Counted from the stretch's first letter, positions 1-8,446 are shown. The stretch is 64,000 nt of DNA from Megamonas hypermegale (GCF_900187035.1 NZ_LT906446.1:372001-436000); one strand, 5' to 3'. Program-made: numbers and translations. The notes: a model not told the origin generated them from the letters alone.

Positions 1-630
1 GCTTCTATGCCACCACCAACTGAAATTGAACATATTGAAGAACCATATGTAAAAGCGACTGTCATTGTACCAAATGATTATGTTGGCCCTGTTATGGAAA
101 TTTCTCAGGATAAACGCGGTGTATTTAAGACAATGGATTATCTCGATGTGAACCGTGTAATGGTTGTATATCACATTCCGCTTAGTGAAATCATCTATGA
201 TTATTTTGATAAATTGAAATCAGCTACACGTGGATATGCTTCACTTGATTATGAATTGACTGATTATCAGCCATCAAAACTTGTTAAATTGGATATTTTG
301 CTCAACGGTGAACCAGTCGATGCACTTTCTACTATTGTACACGTTGATAGAGCTGCTAGCCGTGGTCGTCAATTAGCTGAAAAACTTAAAAATATAATTC
401 CGCGTCAAATGTTTGAAATTCCAATTCAAGCTGCGGTGGGCAATAAGATTATCGCTCGTGAAAACGTTCGCGCAATGCGTAAAGACGTATTGGCAAAATG
501 TTATGGCGGGGATATCACTCGTAAACGTAAATTGTTGGAAAAACAGAAAGAAGGTAAAAAACGCATGAAGGCAGTAGGTTCTGTAGAAGTTCCACAAGAA
601 GCTTTCATGGCGATTTTAAAAATAGACTGA
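1..630 (+). CDS. lepA: Elongation factor 4 (LepA), 5'-truncated by window edge
   Basis: The frame is open from base 1 and ends with TGA at 628-630, so the N-terminal GTPase part lies outside the window. The roughly 209 residues present are the end of the EF-G-like domain V ([20 protein letters not shown]) and the LepA-specific C-terminal domain, ending in the lysine/arginine-rich stretch [20 protein letters not shown] typical of LepA. The family is a ribosome-associated translational GTPase that acts on stalled or mis-translocated ribosomes. The stop overlaps the hemW start by one base, so the two are translationally coupled, a common lepA-hemW arrangement in Firmicutes. Confidence 0.96.
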   Translation, partial: ASMPPPTEIEHIEEPYVKATVIVPNDYVGPVMEISQDKRGVFKTMDYLDVNRVMVVYHIPLSEIIYDYFDKLKSATRGYASLDYELTDYQPSKLVKLDILLNGEPVDALSTIVHVDRAASRGRQLAEKLKNIIPRQMFEIPIQAAVGNKIIARENVRAMRKDVLAKCYGGDITRKRKLLEKQKEGKKRMKAVGSVEVPQEAFMAILKID

Positions 631-1775
631 TGAAAAATTTTGGAATGTACATTCACATTCCGTTTTGCAAACAGAAATGTTTTTATTGTGATTTTGCTTC
701 AGTTAAATCAAGTAAAGATGATAATTTACTTTATAAACAGTATATAGAAGCTCTTTGTCAGGAAATAGTTCTCTATCGGGAATTGTTTCCTGATATTTGT
801 CTTGATACAATTTATTTTGGCGGTGGAACACCTTCTATCTTGTCAGCTGATTTAATAAAAAAAGTGCTTGAAACAGTAAGTGAAAATTTTAAGTTCAATA
901 GTAATTGCGAAATCACTTTAGAAGCAAATCCAGGTACAGTTGATGGAGAAAAACTAAATTCATTAAAGCAAAACGGAATAAATAGGCTCAGTTTTGGGGT
1001 ACAAGCAGTACAAGATGAGTTATTGAAAAAAATAGGGCGTATTCATACGATAGAAGAAGCAGACTTGGCGATAGATTTAGCTAAGAAAGCTGGCTTTAAT
1101 AATATAAGTGTTGATTTGATGTATGGATTACCTAGTCAAACACTAGAGATGCTAGAGCAAAGCGTACAATGGGCTGTGCATAAAGATATACAGCATATTT
1201 CTATTTATGGTTTACAGATAGAAGATGGCACTGTTTTTGGTAATTTATACGATAAAGGAAAATTGATTTTGCCAGCAGAAGAAGACACAGAAATGATGTA
1301 TGATTATTTGACGCAGAAATTGCCTAAATATGGCTATAGAAGATATGAAATTTCTAACTTTGCTATACCGAATTTTGAAAGTAGGCATAATCTTTCTTAT
1401 TGGCAAGATAAGCCGTATCTTGGTTTAGGTGCTGGGGCGCATGGATATTATGGCGATAAAAGGGTACAAAATCCTTTTGATATAAAAATGTATATAAACA
1501 AATGTAATCAAAAAATATTCCCATATGAAGCAGAAGAAAATGTGGATAAAAAAGCGCATATGGAAGAATTTTGTTTTTTAGCCTTGAGAACTATATGGGG
1601 TATAAATAAACAAAAATTTAAGGATACATTCAATGAAGATATTCATAAAATATACAAAAATATAATATTAAAATTGATAAAAAAAGGTCTTTTAAAAGAA
1701 ACAGATGAAGCAATATATTTAACTTCAAAGGGTATGAAATTTGGAAATATAGTGTTTAGTGAATTTTTATTATAG
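630..1775 (+). CDS. hemW: Radical SAM heme chaperone HemW
   Basis: A 381-residue HemN/HemW family protein. The N-terminus carries the CX3CX2C radical-SAM cluster motif (HIPFCKQKCFYCDF), followed by the glycine-rich SAM motif YFGGGTPS and the RLSFGVQA segment. The lack of the HemN-specific N-terminal extension and the location right after lepA favour HemW, a heme-binding chaperone, over the anaerobic coproporphyrinogen III dehydrogenase HemN. The C-terminal HemN-type domain is complete. Starts ATG at 630 within the lepA stop (TGATG). A strong hairpin terminator follows at 1789. Confidence 0.93.
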   Translation: MKNFGMYIHIPFCKQKCFYCDFASVKSSKDDNLLYKQYIEALCQEIVLYRELFPDICLDTIYFGGGTPSILSADLIKKVLETVSENFKFNSNCEITLEANPGTVDGEKLNSLKQNGINRLSFGVQAVQDELLKKIGRIHTIEEADLAIDLAKKAGFNNISVDLMYGLPSQTLEMLEQSVQWAVHKDIQHISIYGLQIEDGTVFGNLYDKGKLILPAEEDTEMMYDYLTQKLPKYGYRRYEISNFAIPNFESRHNLSYWQDKPYLGLGAGAHGYYGDKRVQNPFDIKMYINKCNQKIFPYEAEENVDKKAHMEEFCFLALRTIWGINKQKFKDTFNEDIHKIYKNIILKLIKKGLLKETDEAIYLTSKGMKFGNIVFSEFLL

Positions 1776-1788
1776 TATATATGTTGTC

Positions 1789-1815
1789 AAGGGCTGGGAA
1801 ACCAGCCCTTATTCT
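1789..1815 (+). terminator. Intrinsic terminator after hemW
   Basis: Perfect 9-bp inverted repeat AAGGGCTGG / CCAGCCCTT with a GAAA tetraloop (1789-1810) followed by a T-rich tail. It closes the lepA-hemW transcript. Confidence 0.85.
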
Positions 1816-1977
1816 TTACAAAGATGGGATTTAGTTATATAATTAATTCGAAAGTGTTAAGGTTTCGGAATTTATATTTTATGAGTTGTTTTTATGGACG
1901 GAGCGTCATTTTTTAGTTAATAAATAATAGTTGAATACTATAAATATACAATAATTTAATATTTGGAGGTGCTATTT

Positions 1978-3645
1978 TTGGCAAGGGAAGTTCAAAAATT
2001 GCAAATAATTCCTTTGGGCGGACTTGGCGAAATCGGCAAAAATATGACAGTTGTACGTTATGGCGATGATATTCTAGTTATAGATGCCGGATTAATGTTC
2101 CCTGAAGAAGAAATGCTGGGTATAGACTTAGTTATTCCTGACATTACGTATTTATTAGAAAATAAAGACAAAATAAGAGCTATTGTGCTCACACATGGTC
2201 ATGAAGACCATATCGGAGCTTTGCCTTATGTTTTAAGACAAATTCCTGGCGTACCAGTATATGGTACACGTTTGACACTTGGAATTTTGGAAGGCAGACT
2301 CAGAGAAAACGGAGTAGATGCTAGTACACTCCATCCTGTACATCATGGAGATATAATCAGTGCAGGTTGCTTTACTGTTGGTTTTATTCGTGTAAATCAT
2401 AGTATTGCAGATGCATGTGGTTTATCAATAAAAACACCTATCGGTATGATTGTACATACAGGTGATTTTAAATTTGATTATACGCCAATTGATGGCAAAA
2501 TGACAGATTTTAGAGCTTTCTCTGATTTAGGTAATAGAGGTGTTCTAGCACTTTTAGCAGATAGTACAAATGCTGAACGTGAAGGCCATACACCGAGCGA
2601 ACGCACTGTAGGCATTGCGTTTGATAGAACGTTCCGCAAGGCAAAAAATCGTATTATCATCGCTACATTTTCTTCTAATGTACATCGCATTCAGCAAGTA
2701 GTCGATACAGCTGTGAAATACAATCGCCATGTAGCTATACTCGGTCGCAGTATGATAAATGTTGTCAATATTTCTATAAAATTGGGATATCTCAACATTC
2801 CAGAAGGTGTACTGATTGATGTTGATGAAATCAATAACTACCCATTAAATCAAATAGTCATTATAACTACAGGTAGCCAAGGAGAACCAATGTCAGCTTT
2901 GACTCGTATGTCTACTTCTAATCATCGCAAAGTTGGTATTTTGCCAGGTGATACGATTATAATATCAGCTACACCTATTCCAGGTAATGAAAAACTTGTT
3001 TCACGAACTATTGATAATTTGTTGAAACAAGGTGCTGATGTTGTATATGGCCGTGATGAAGGAATTCATGTATCTGGTCATGCTAGTAGAGAAGAATTAA
3101 AACTCATGCACAATTTGGTTCGTCCAAAATTCTTTATACCGGTGCATGGTGAATATCATCATATAGTAAAACATGCTAAATTAGCTGAAAGCATTGGCAT
3201 GCCAAAAGAAAACATCTTTATCAGTGAAAATGGCCAAGTGTTGGAATTCACACGCGATGAAGGTCATGTTGCTGGTAAAGTAGTTGCTGGTAAAGTTTTA
3301 ATCGATGGCTTGGGTGTTGGCGATGTAGGTAATATCGTATTGCGCGACCGTCGTCAGCTTTCTCAAGATGGTATTTTAATCGTAGTTGTTACAATGGATA
3401 AAGAACGTTGTTGCATAGCTGCTGGTCCTGATATCGTCTCACGTGGTTTCGTTTATGTTAGAGAATCTGAAGCATTGATGGAAGAAGCTAAAGAACGCGT
3501 TACAACTGCCATTGAAAATTGTTTAGCCAATAATATAACAGAATGGTCTGTGCTTAAAAATGATATTCGTGAAGCTATTGGACGTTATTTATATGAAAAA
3601 ACCCGCCGTCGTCCAATGATTTTACCGATTATCATGGAAGTTTAA
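1978..3645 (+). CDS. rnj: Ribonuclease J
   Basis: A 555-residue metallo-beta-lactamase/beta-CASP ribonuclease, an mRNA- and rRNA-processing endo/5'-exonuclease. The zinc motif HGHEDH is at about residues 73-78, and HTGDFKFD, ADSTN and the beta-CASP/RMMBL parts (GSQGEPMSAL, HVSGHAS, PVHGEYHH) follow in order. I chose the TTG at 1978 because GGAGGT at 1965-1970 is correctly spaced to it; the in-frame TTG at 1963 lies on top of that ribosome binding site. Upstream is about 170 bases of AT-rich leader containing a small imperfect hairpin near 1894-1909. No clear terminator follows; the next signal is the promoter of the downstream riboswitch. Confidence 0.95.
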   Translation: MAREVQKLQIIPLGGLGEIGKNMTVVRYGDDILVIDAGLMFPEEEMLGIDLVIPDITYLLENKDKIRAIVLTHGHEDHIGALPYVLRQIPGVPVYGTRLTLGILEGRLRENGVDASTLHPVHHGDIISAGCFTVGFIRVNHSIADACGLSIKTPIGMIVHTGDFKFDYTPIDGKMTDFRAFSDLGNRGVLALLADSTNAEREGHTPSERTVGIAFDRTFRKAKNRIIIATFSSNVHRIQQVVDTAVKYNRHVAILGRSMINVVNISIKLGYLNIPEGVLIDVDEINNYPLNQIVIITTGSQGEPMSALTRMSTSNHRKVGILPGDTIIISATPIPGNEKLVSRTIDNLLKQGADVVYGRDEGIHVSGHASREELKLMHNLVRPKFFIPVHGEYHHIVKHAKLAESIGMPKENIFISENGQVLEFTRDEGHVAGKVVAGKVLIDGLGVGDVGNIVLRDRRQLSQDGILIVVVTMDKERCCIAAGPDIVSRGFVYVRESEALMEEAKERVTTAIENCLANNITEWSVLKNDIREAIGRYLYEKTRRRPMILPIIMEV

Positions 3646-3666
3646 TAAATAAAATTAATTTTGTTG

Positions 3667-3694
3667 TTGACATGTGTTAGATATTTGTTATAAT
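3667..3694 (+). promoter_or_regulatory. Sigma-70 promoter of the ZTP riboswitch transcript
   Basis: TTGACA at 3667-3672 and TATAAT at 3689-3694 with a 16-base spacer. Transcription would begin just before the riboswitch aptamer. Confidence 0.85.
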
Positions 3695-3710
3695 AAAAGC
3701 ATAATTTAAT

Positions 3711-3820
3711 AAGCAGTGCGGGACTGACGGATTTAAAGTGGAATTAACCACGTGAACCGCAAAGCTAAAGAAAAGTCGACCGTCTGGGCAAAGAAAATTT
3801 TTGCTCAGACGGTTTTTTGT
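3711..3820 (+). ncRNA. ZTP (pfl) riboswitch with overlapping intrinsic terminator
   Basis: The 5' subdomain has P1 GCGG (3718-3721) pairing with CCGC (3757-3760), the core GGACTGACGG (3721-3730), and P2 GTGG/CCAC (3738-3741 / 3748-3751). After a linker comes CCGTCTGGGCA (3780-3790), matching the conserved 3' subdomain CCGCCUGGGC of ZTP riboswitches. That same stretch is the left arm of a terminator (CCGTCTGGGCAAA / TTTGCTCAGACGG, then T6), so aptamer folding and termination are mutually exclusive. ZTP/ZMP binding, a sign of low 10-formyl-tetrahydrofolate, should turn the downstream gene on. Identified from remembered consensus; a covariance-model search would settle it. Confidence 0.85.
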
Positions 3821-3871
3821 TTGAAGCATAAGTTTTCTTTTATGTTTAATTTTTGTAAAGGAGATTATATC

Positions 3872-5113
3872 ATGAAAAACAGATGGCTTATCGCTTTATC
3901 AGCTGTAGGAATTCATATTTGTATTGGCAGTGTATACGCTTGGAGCGTACTTACAAAGCCAATTATGGAACAAATGGGATTTAGCTTACAGGAAACGACA
4001 TGGACTTTTTCTTTAGCTATTTTATTTTTAGGTCTTTCTGCTGGATTTTTAGGAACTTTTGTTGAAAAACACGGCCCACGTGTAAGTGGTCTTACTGCGA
4101 CTACATTTTTTGGTATTGGTATGTTCGGTACAGCATTAGCACTTTATTTGCATAATTTAGTTTTGCTTTATATTTGTTATGGTGTAATTGGTGGTATTGG
4201 TCTTGGTATAGGTTATATAACACCAGTATCTACACTCGTTAAATATTTTCCAGAAAAACGTGGTTTTGCAACTGGTCTTGCTATAATGGGATTTGGTTTT
4301 GCAAGTCTTGTTGCTGGTCCTTTGATGCAACTACTCACTGCTAATTTCGGACTCGTTACTAATTTCATCATTTTAGGCTGTGCATACGTTGTGATTATGA
4401 GTGCTTCTTCTCTTTATTTAGCACCACCACCAAAACAGCCAACTAAATTAAATACAGCAAAATTATCAACAATAACTAAAGCTCCTACTGTTATTAGACA
4501 GTATACTGTTGGTGAAGCTACAAGAGATTGGAAATTCTATGCACTTTGGTGGGTTTTCTTCACAAATATCACTTGTGGTATCGGTCTTTTAGCTGTTGCT
4601 TCTCCAATGGCTCAAGAAGTTGTAAAAATGAGCCCACTTGCAGCAGCTTCTATGGTTGGTGTAATCGGTTTAATAAACGGTTTTGGTCGCATTGCTTGGT
4701 CAACTATATCTGATTATTTAGGACGCAGAAACACTTATGTATTATTTTTCTTAATTGAAATTTTTGCTTTTTACGCATTGGCAAATACAACAGAAGCGTT
4801 TTTATTCCAGGTACTTGTATTGATTATAGTATCTTGCTATGGTGGCGGTTTCTCTTGTATGCCTGCATATTTAAGCGATTTATTTGGTACAAAACAGCTC
4901 AGTGCAATTCATGGCAGAATTTTAACTGCTTGGGGCATGGCTGGTATCGCAGGTCCTTTATTATTATCTTTTATCCGTGAAACAACACAGAGCTATGCGC
5001 TTTGCTTATATGTATTTTCTGGATTGTTCATCATAAGCTTAATCATTGCAATTATTTTGAAGGTAAAAACATCACGTAAAGAAAAATTGATTTCTAATAA
5101 TATGATGGCATAA
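3872..5113 (+). CDS. OFA-family MFS transporter (oxalate/formate antiporter-like)
   Basis: A 413-residue, 12-segment major facilitator protein. The first loop pattern (GIHICIGSVYAWSVLTKPI), the KYFPEKRGFATGL motif between helices 4 and 5, and the second-half signature FGRIAWSTISDYLGRRNTY are typical of the OFA (OxlT-like) subfamily; substrates range over oxalate, formate and other small monocarboxylates. The reading frame is open further upstream through the riboswitch, but the ATG at 3872 is preceded by AAAGGAG (3858-3863), so I take that start. The gene is the only one between the ZTP riboswitch and the terminator at 5125, so the riboswitch controls this transporter alone. Formate import feeding one-carbon units is a reasonable inference, not shown. 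Confidence 0.88.
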   Translation: MKNRWLIALSAVGIHICIGSVYAWSVLTKPIMEQMGFSLQETTWTFSLAILFLGLSAGFLGTFVEKHGPRVSGLTATTFFGIGMFGTALALYLHNLVLLYICYGVIGGIGLGIGYITPVSTLVKYFPEKRGFATGLAIMGFGFASLVAGPLMQLLTANFGLVTNFIILGCAYVVIMSASSLYLAPPPKQPTKLNTAKLSTITKAPTVIRQYTVGEATRDWKFYALWWVFFTNITCGIGLLAVASPMAQEVVKMSPLAAASMVGVIGLINGFGRIAWSTISDYLGRRNTYVLFFLIEIFAFYALANTTEAFLFQVLVLIIVSCYGGGFSCMPAYLSDLFGTKQLSAIHGRILTAWGMAGIAGPLLLSFIRETTQSYALCLYVFSGLFIISLIIAIILKVKTSRKEKLISNNMMA

Positions 5114-5124
5114 ATAAAAAAAGT

Positions 5125-5176
5125 AAATGGCATTTTCGAAGGTTAGAAATAACTTTTGAAGATGCCATTTTTTATT
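5125..5176 (+). terminator. Intrinsic terminator after OFA transporter
   Basis: AAATGGCA (5125-5132) pairs with TGCCATTT (5163-5170) around a secondary hairpin, followed by TTTT. Its T-tract touches the -35 box of the next promoter (5176). Confidence 0.7.
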
Positions 5177-5204
5177 TGACAATTATATTATCTTCATTTA
5201 AAAT
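5176..5204 (+). promoter_or_regulatory. Promoter of the biotin operon
   Basis: TTGACA at 5176-5181, 17-base spacer, TAAAAT at 5199-5204. The -10 box runs into the left half of the BirA operator, so repressor binding would block polymerase. Confidence 0.75.
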
Positions 5205-5234
5205 GTTAACTAAAAATAAAATAAGGTTAACAAT
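5204..5234 (+). promoter_or_regulatory. BirA (biotin repressor) operator
   Basis: TGTTAAC (5204-5210), 15-base AT-rich spacer, GTTAACA (5226-5232). This is the Firmicute BirA/BioR-type operator pattern TGTTAAC-N15-GTTAACA with perfect half-site symmetry. It lies between the -10 box and the GTG start at 5235 and overlaps the ribosome binding region, which ties the downstream three genes to biotin status. Confidence 0.85.
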
Positions 5235-5714
5235 GTGAAGTATAAAACATCTACACTGTGTGAAATCGCTATTTTAGTAGCAATGATTTCTATATTAGGC
5301 TCTATTAAAATCCCTAATATTATTCCTGGTATAGAATTTCAATTATCTGCACCGCTTGCTGTGGCAATTTGTAGTGTATTTGGCTTTAAGAAATACATCA
5401 TCAGCGGAATTTTATCCAGTATTATTTGTTTGGCTTTAGGCACTCAAAATATATTGAATGTAGCAATTGCCATGCAATTTCGCTTAATCGTGGGCTTACT
5501 TTTATATTTGGCACAAAATCATCTTTATATGATTGTCATTGCTGGCCCTATCGCATCACTTATTGCTAGATTTAGTCTATTTTTCTTTTTAGGCAATCTA
5601 GGTGCTTTGACTTTTTCTATGCTTTTATTCACACTCCCAGGGCTTATTTTCACAGCAATAGCTTCTCCCATTTTGGTAAATATCTTAAAGAAAATAATTC
5701 ATAAAAGGAGATAA
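5235..5714 (+). CDS. Small membrane protein of the biotin operon, ECF S-component-like
   Basis: A 159-residue, very hydrophobic protein with about five or six predicted membrane segments and a basic tail (KKIIHKRR), the general build of ECF-transporter substrate-binding S components. I do not see the BioY signature clearly enough to call it BioY. The GTG start at 5235 directly abuts the BirA operator; the weak TAAGG at 5222-5226 is the only ribosome binding site. It lies 4 bases ahead of bioW, so uptake of biotin or of pimelate, the BioW substrate, is the natural guess. Confidence is high that it is a gene, moderate for the transport role. Confidence 0.75.
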   Translation: MKYKTSTLCEIAILVAMISILGSIKIPNIIPGIEFQLSAPLAVAICSVFGFKKYIISGILSSIICLALGTQNILNVAIAMQFRLIVGLLLYLAQNHLYMIVIAGPIASLIARFSLFFFLGNLGALTFSMLLFTLPGLIFTAIASPILVNILKKIIHKRR

Positions 5715-5718
5715 TATT

Positions 5719-6474
5719 ATGCTCTACAGTATCCGCATGCGTTCAGCTAAAGGTGGTGCTCATGAATATGGTGGTCATCATATTTCAGGAGCTGAACGTT
5801 TAATCACTAAACAAGACTTACAAAAAATCACTGAAACATTAATTAAGCGAGCACTAAATCATGAAAAAGGTAGAGCAGATTTTATCCGTCTTACCATTGA
5901 AGAAGTAAAGCCTAAAGATATCATAACTATTCCTATGCTTAAAATGGAAACATATAATGCTATTGATGTAAATGATGGACATAAAAATGCTTGTGATTTT
6001 TTAGCCAATGCAGGTATTTCTAAAATGGCAATAGATAATGCTATGTCTTCTTTATTATCCCTAAAAGAAAATATGCGTGGTGCTATTTTAATTGATGTTA
6101 CTACTGGAAAACGCTTGGATAATACAGGCATGAGAGGAATTCGCGTTAGTCGTATGGACTTTAAAGATACATTACAAGCTAAAAAACATTTTGATGAATT
6201 GGGATATACAGATAACCATGTTCAAGAAGCCCTTGTCTTGGCAAGTAAAGTATTATCTGCGCCTAATGTCATAGGCGAATTGTGTTGGTCCGATGACCCT
6301 AACTATATCATCGGTTATGTATCTGCTAATAATATTTATCACCGCATTACTAAAATGAAACCACTACATAGTAGTCAAGGCGGTAGAGTATTTTTTGTAA
6401 AAACACCTGTAGATATCACAGCTTTGCAAAATTATCTTGAAAGACAACCCGTACTTGTAGATATTAATTTATAA
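5719..6474 (+). CDS. bioW: 6-carboxyhexanoate-CoA ligase (pimeloyl-CoA synthetase)
   Basis: A 251-residue BioW family enzyme that activates pimelate with ATP and CoA to pimeloyl-CoA, the first committed biotin precursor. The N-terminus (YSIRMRSAKGGAHEYGGHHI) and the GAERLI element are family-typical, as is DNTGMRGIRVSRMD in the middle. Length matches the family. ATG at 5719 is preceded by AAAGGAG at 5704. Position between the BirA-controlled membrane protein and bioF gives a pimelate-to-KAPA unit. The other biotin genes (bioA/K, bioD, bioB) are not in this window. Confidence 0.93.
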   Translation: MLYSIRMRSAKGGAHEYGGHHISGAERLITKQDLQKITETLIKRALNHEKGRADFIRLTIEEVKPKDIITIPMLKMETYNAIDVNDGHKNACDFLANAGISKMAIDNAMSSLLSLKENMRGAILIDVTTGKRLDNTGMRGIRVSRMDFKDTLQAKKHFDELGYTDNHVQEALVLASKVLSAPNVIGELCWSDDPNYIIGYVSANNIYHRITKMKPLHSSQGGRVFFVKTPVDITALQNYLERQPVLVDINL

Positions 6475-6492
6475 ATTGAAATGGAGTTTATT

Positions 6493-7650
6493 ATGCAAGA
6501 TAATTTAAATAAATATTTAACTGAAATAGAATTTTTGCATCAACAGCAATTATATCGCAAGCCTATAACGTATATTCCAATTTCTGCCACTAAAGTCATA
6601 AAAGATGATGAAGAATATTTAATGATGGCTTCAAATAATTATTTAGGACTTACACATCATCCAGAGGTGAAAAAAGCGGCTATCAATGCCATTGAAAAAT
6701 ACGGCACAGGTTCTGGTGGTTCTCGCTTGATATCTGGTTCACATATTTTATTTTCAAAATTAGAACAAGCACTTGCTGAATTTAAATCTACAGAAAAAGC
6801 ATTAGTCTTTAATACTGGATATGTGGCTAATGTTGGAACTATCAGTGCATTAACTAGTTCTAATGATTACATTATAAGTGATGAATTAAATCATGCAAGT
6901 ATAATTGATGGTTGTCGTCTTAGCAAAGCCAAAACTTTAATTTATGCTCATAAAAATATGGCAGATTTGGAAAATATATTAAAAAAATTGCCGTATTCTA
7001 ATACGAAATTAATCGTTACAGATAGCGTATTTAGCATGGATGGTGATATTGCATCTTTGGATGAAATCGCATATTTAGCGCATAAATACAATGCTTTAAC
7101 TATGGTTGATGATGCACATGCCACAGGTGTTTTGGGCAAAGGTCATGGTAGTGTAGAACATTTTCATTTGCAAGGAAAGATAGACATTCAATTAGGCACT
7201 TTGAGTAAGGCATTAGCTTCAGAAGGTGGCTTTGTCGCTGGCAAGAAAATTTTAATTGAATATCTCATCAATAAAGCTCGCAGCTATATTTTTTCCACTG
7301 CACTGACACCAGCAGATATAGCAAGTAGTCTTGCAGCATTATCCTTAATCACTAACGATAATAGTTTAGTTGATAAATTATATGATAATATTTCTTATGT
7401 ACAAGATTTATTGCAGCAAAATAATATAAATATGAAATTGATGACACCTATTGTGCCTATTATTGTTCATAGTAATGAAAAAGCGTTGCAAATAGCTAAA
7501 AAACTCTATGAAAAACATATTATTTTATCGGCTATTCGCCCGCCTACAGTCCCACAAAATCAAAGTAGATTGCGTTTAACGATATCAGCTAGTCATACGA
7601 AAAATGATTTAAAATTTGTCATTACAGAATTAGCTAAACTTCTTTTTTAA
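6493..7650 (+). CDS. bioF: 8-amino-7-oxononanoate synthase
   Basis: A 385-residue alpha-oxoamine synthase of fold-type I PLP enzymes; condenses pimeloyl-CoA with alanine to give KAPA. Visible are NNYLGLTHHPEVKKAA, GTGSGGSRLISG, the cofactor aspartate segment VDDAHATGVLG, and the PLP-lysine segment LGTLSKALASEGGF. Glycine C-acetyltransferase (Kbl) is a close relative, but the bioW neighbour decides for BioF. I prefer ATG at 6493, which has GGAG at 6483-6486; the in-frame ATG at 6481 lacks a site. Last gene of the BirA operon; a promoter for tRNA-Leu follows. Confidence 0.9.
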   Translation: MQDNLNKYLTEIEFLHQQQLYRKPITYIPISATKVIKDDEEYLMMASNNYLGLTHHPEVKKAAINAIEKYGTGSGGSRLISGSHILFSKLEQALAEFKSTEKALVFNTGYVANVGTISALTSSNDYIISDELNHASIIDGCRLSKAKTLIYAHKNMADLENILKKLPYSNTKLIVTDSVFSMDGDIASLDEIAYLAHKYNALTMVDDAHATGVLGKGHGSVEHFHLQGKIDIQLGTLSKALASEGGFVAGKKILIEYLINKARSYIFSTALTPADIASSLAALSLITNDNSLVDKLYDNISYVQDLLQQNNINMKLMTPIVPIIVHSNEKALQIAKKLYEKHIILSAIRPPTVPQNQSRLRLTISASHTKNDLKFVITELAKLLF

Positions 7651-7683
7651 ATAATAATAGTAAAATATTTAAAGTGAAATATA

Positions 7684-7712
7684 TTGACAAGAAAATTCTT
7701 TGATGATATAAT
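7684..7712 (+). promoter_or_regulatory. Promoter of tRNA-Leu
   Basis: TTGACA (7684-7689) and TATAAT (7707-7712) with a 17-base spacer, both consensus, 24 bases ahead of the mature tRNA 5' end. Confidence 0.85.
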
Positions 7713-7735
7713 CTTTATTGTTGTTCATAACAAAT

Positions 7736-7822
7736 GCCGAAGTGGCGGAATTGGCAGACGCACTTGACTCAAAATCAAGCGTAGTCCCCTACGTGCCGGT
7801 TCGAGTCCGGCCTTCGGCACCA
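7736..7822 (+). tRNA. tRNA-Leu (anticodon CAA)
   Basis: An 87-base class II tRNA. The acceptor stem GCCGAAG pairs with CTTCGGC, the anticodon stem CTTGA/TCAAG encloses the loop CTCAAAA (anticodon CAA, codon UUG), a long variable arm follows, the T arm carries GGTTCGAGTCC, and CCA is encoded. Consensus promoter upstream and hairpin terminator downstream make it a single-gene transcript. Confidence 0.97.
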
Positions 7823-7829
7823 CTAGTAA

Positions 7830-7908
7830 AATCAAGGCTTTACGGAAAATCCGTAAAGCCTTTTTTGCTGTCTAAAATAAGATGAAAATACTATTTTGAT
7901 ACCATTTT
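7830..7908 (+). repeat. Direct repeat copy A, tRNA 3' flank including terminator
   Basis: The segment from ATCAAGGCTTTACGG through the T-tract and on to AAGATGAAAATACTATTTTG recurs almost unchanged at 9529-9608. It contains the tRNA-Leu terminator (arms AAGGCTTTACGG 7834-7845 / CCGTAAAGCCTT 7851-7862). The shared stretch extends about 40 bases beyond the terminator, so this is a true duplication and not just two similar hairpins. Confidence 0.85.
7834..7866 (+). terminator. Terminator of tRNA-Leu
   Basis: 12-bp perfect stem with an AAAAT loop followed by TTTTTT. Confidence 0.85.
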
Positions 7909-8029
7909 GATAACAATTTATTTTTTTCGTTTATAAGGTATCCTTTATTGAAATATTCGTTTTGTAATAATTGTTTGTAGTGATTATTTAATCGTATTTG
8001 TTTTTTATAATTTCCATAACTATATAGCT

Positions 8030-8430
8030 ATTAATAAAATCATAGAAATAATTCAAGGATATCCATACTTTTTACAAGAATATGGTAAATGGGTTTGGGA
8101 ATGTAAGCAGGAAGAAAGTATTATCGATATAAAAATAGTTGATAAAGCTTATGACAAGTTTGAACAAAGCTTAGATAAAGCCTTTTCAAAGTTAGACATG
8201 ATAGAGCAACAGCAAGAGAAATAGAATTTATGACAGCAATGGTGGCTTGTGAAAAATTACCATGTTCAACAAAAGAAATTGCAAATATTATGGGTGAATC
8301 AATACAAGCTATTTCTCCACTTAGAGCTCAATTAATTCATAAAGGTTTTATTTATGCAGCTAAACGAGGAGAGGTAGATTTTACTGTTCCGCAGTTTGAT
8401 AAATATTTAAAACGTGTTTATAACAATTAA
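8030..8430 (+). pseudogene. Remnant of an AAA ATP-binding protein (C-terminal part)
   Basis: Two frames together encode the C-terminus of a common bacterial ATP-binding protein family. The first frame (from 8030) reads QGYPYFLQEYGKWVWE and ends at TAG 8222; the family then continues in another frame as DRATAREIEFMTAMVACEKL, then SPLRAQLIHKGFIYAAKRGE, then DFTVPQFDKYLKRV to 8430. A frameshift thus lies near 8195-8200, and the P-loop N-terminal half is absent. An ATG at 8230 opens a 66-residue frame, but I regard it as a fragment. Lying in the patch beside tRNA-Leu, it looks like debris of an acquired gene. Confidence 0.7.
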
Positions 8431-8446
8431 AAATTAATGAATGAAT

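Noticed and set aside
1894-1915. Small hairpin ATG-GACG-GAG-CGTCAT plus T-run before RNase J as an attenuator
   Set aside because: Stem is short with a bulge and no alternative pairing is visible; noted only in the gene entry.
3752-3871. In-frame 40-codon N-terminal extension of the OFA transporter
   Set aside because: It translates the riboswitch 3' half and terminator; ATG 3872 has a clear AAAGGAG.
8230-8430. Separate 66-residue gene
   Set aside because: It is the C-terminal part of a frameshifted ATPase family; no ribosome site at ATG 8230.
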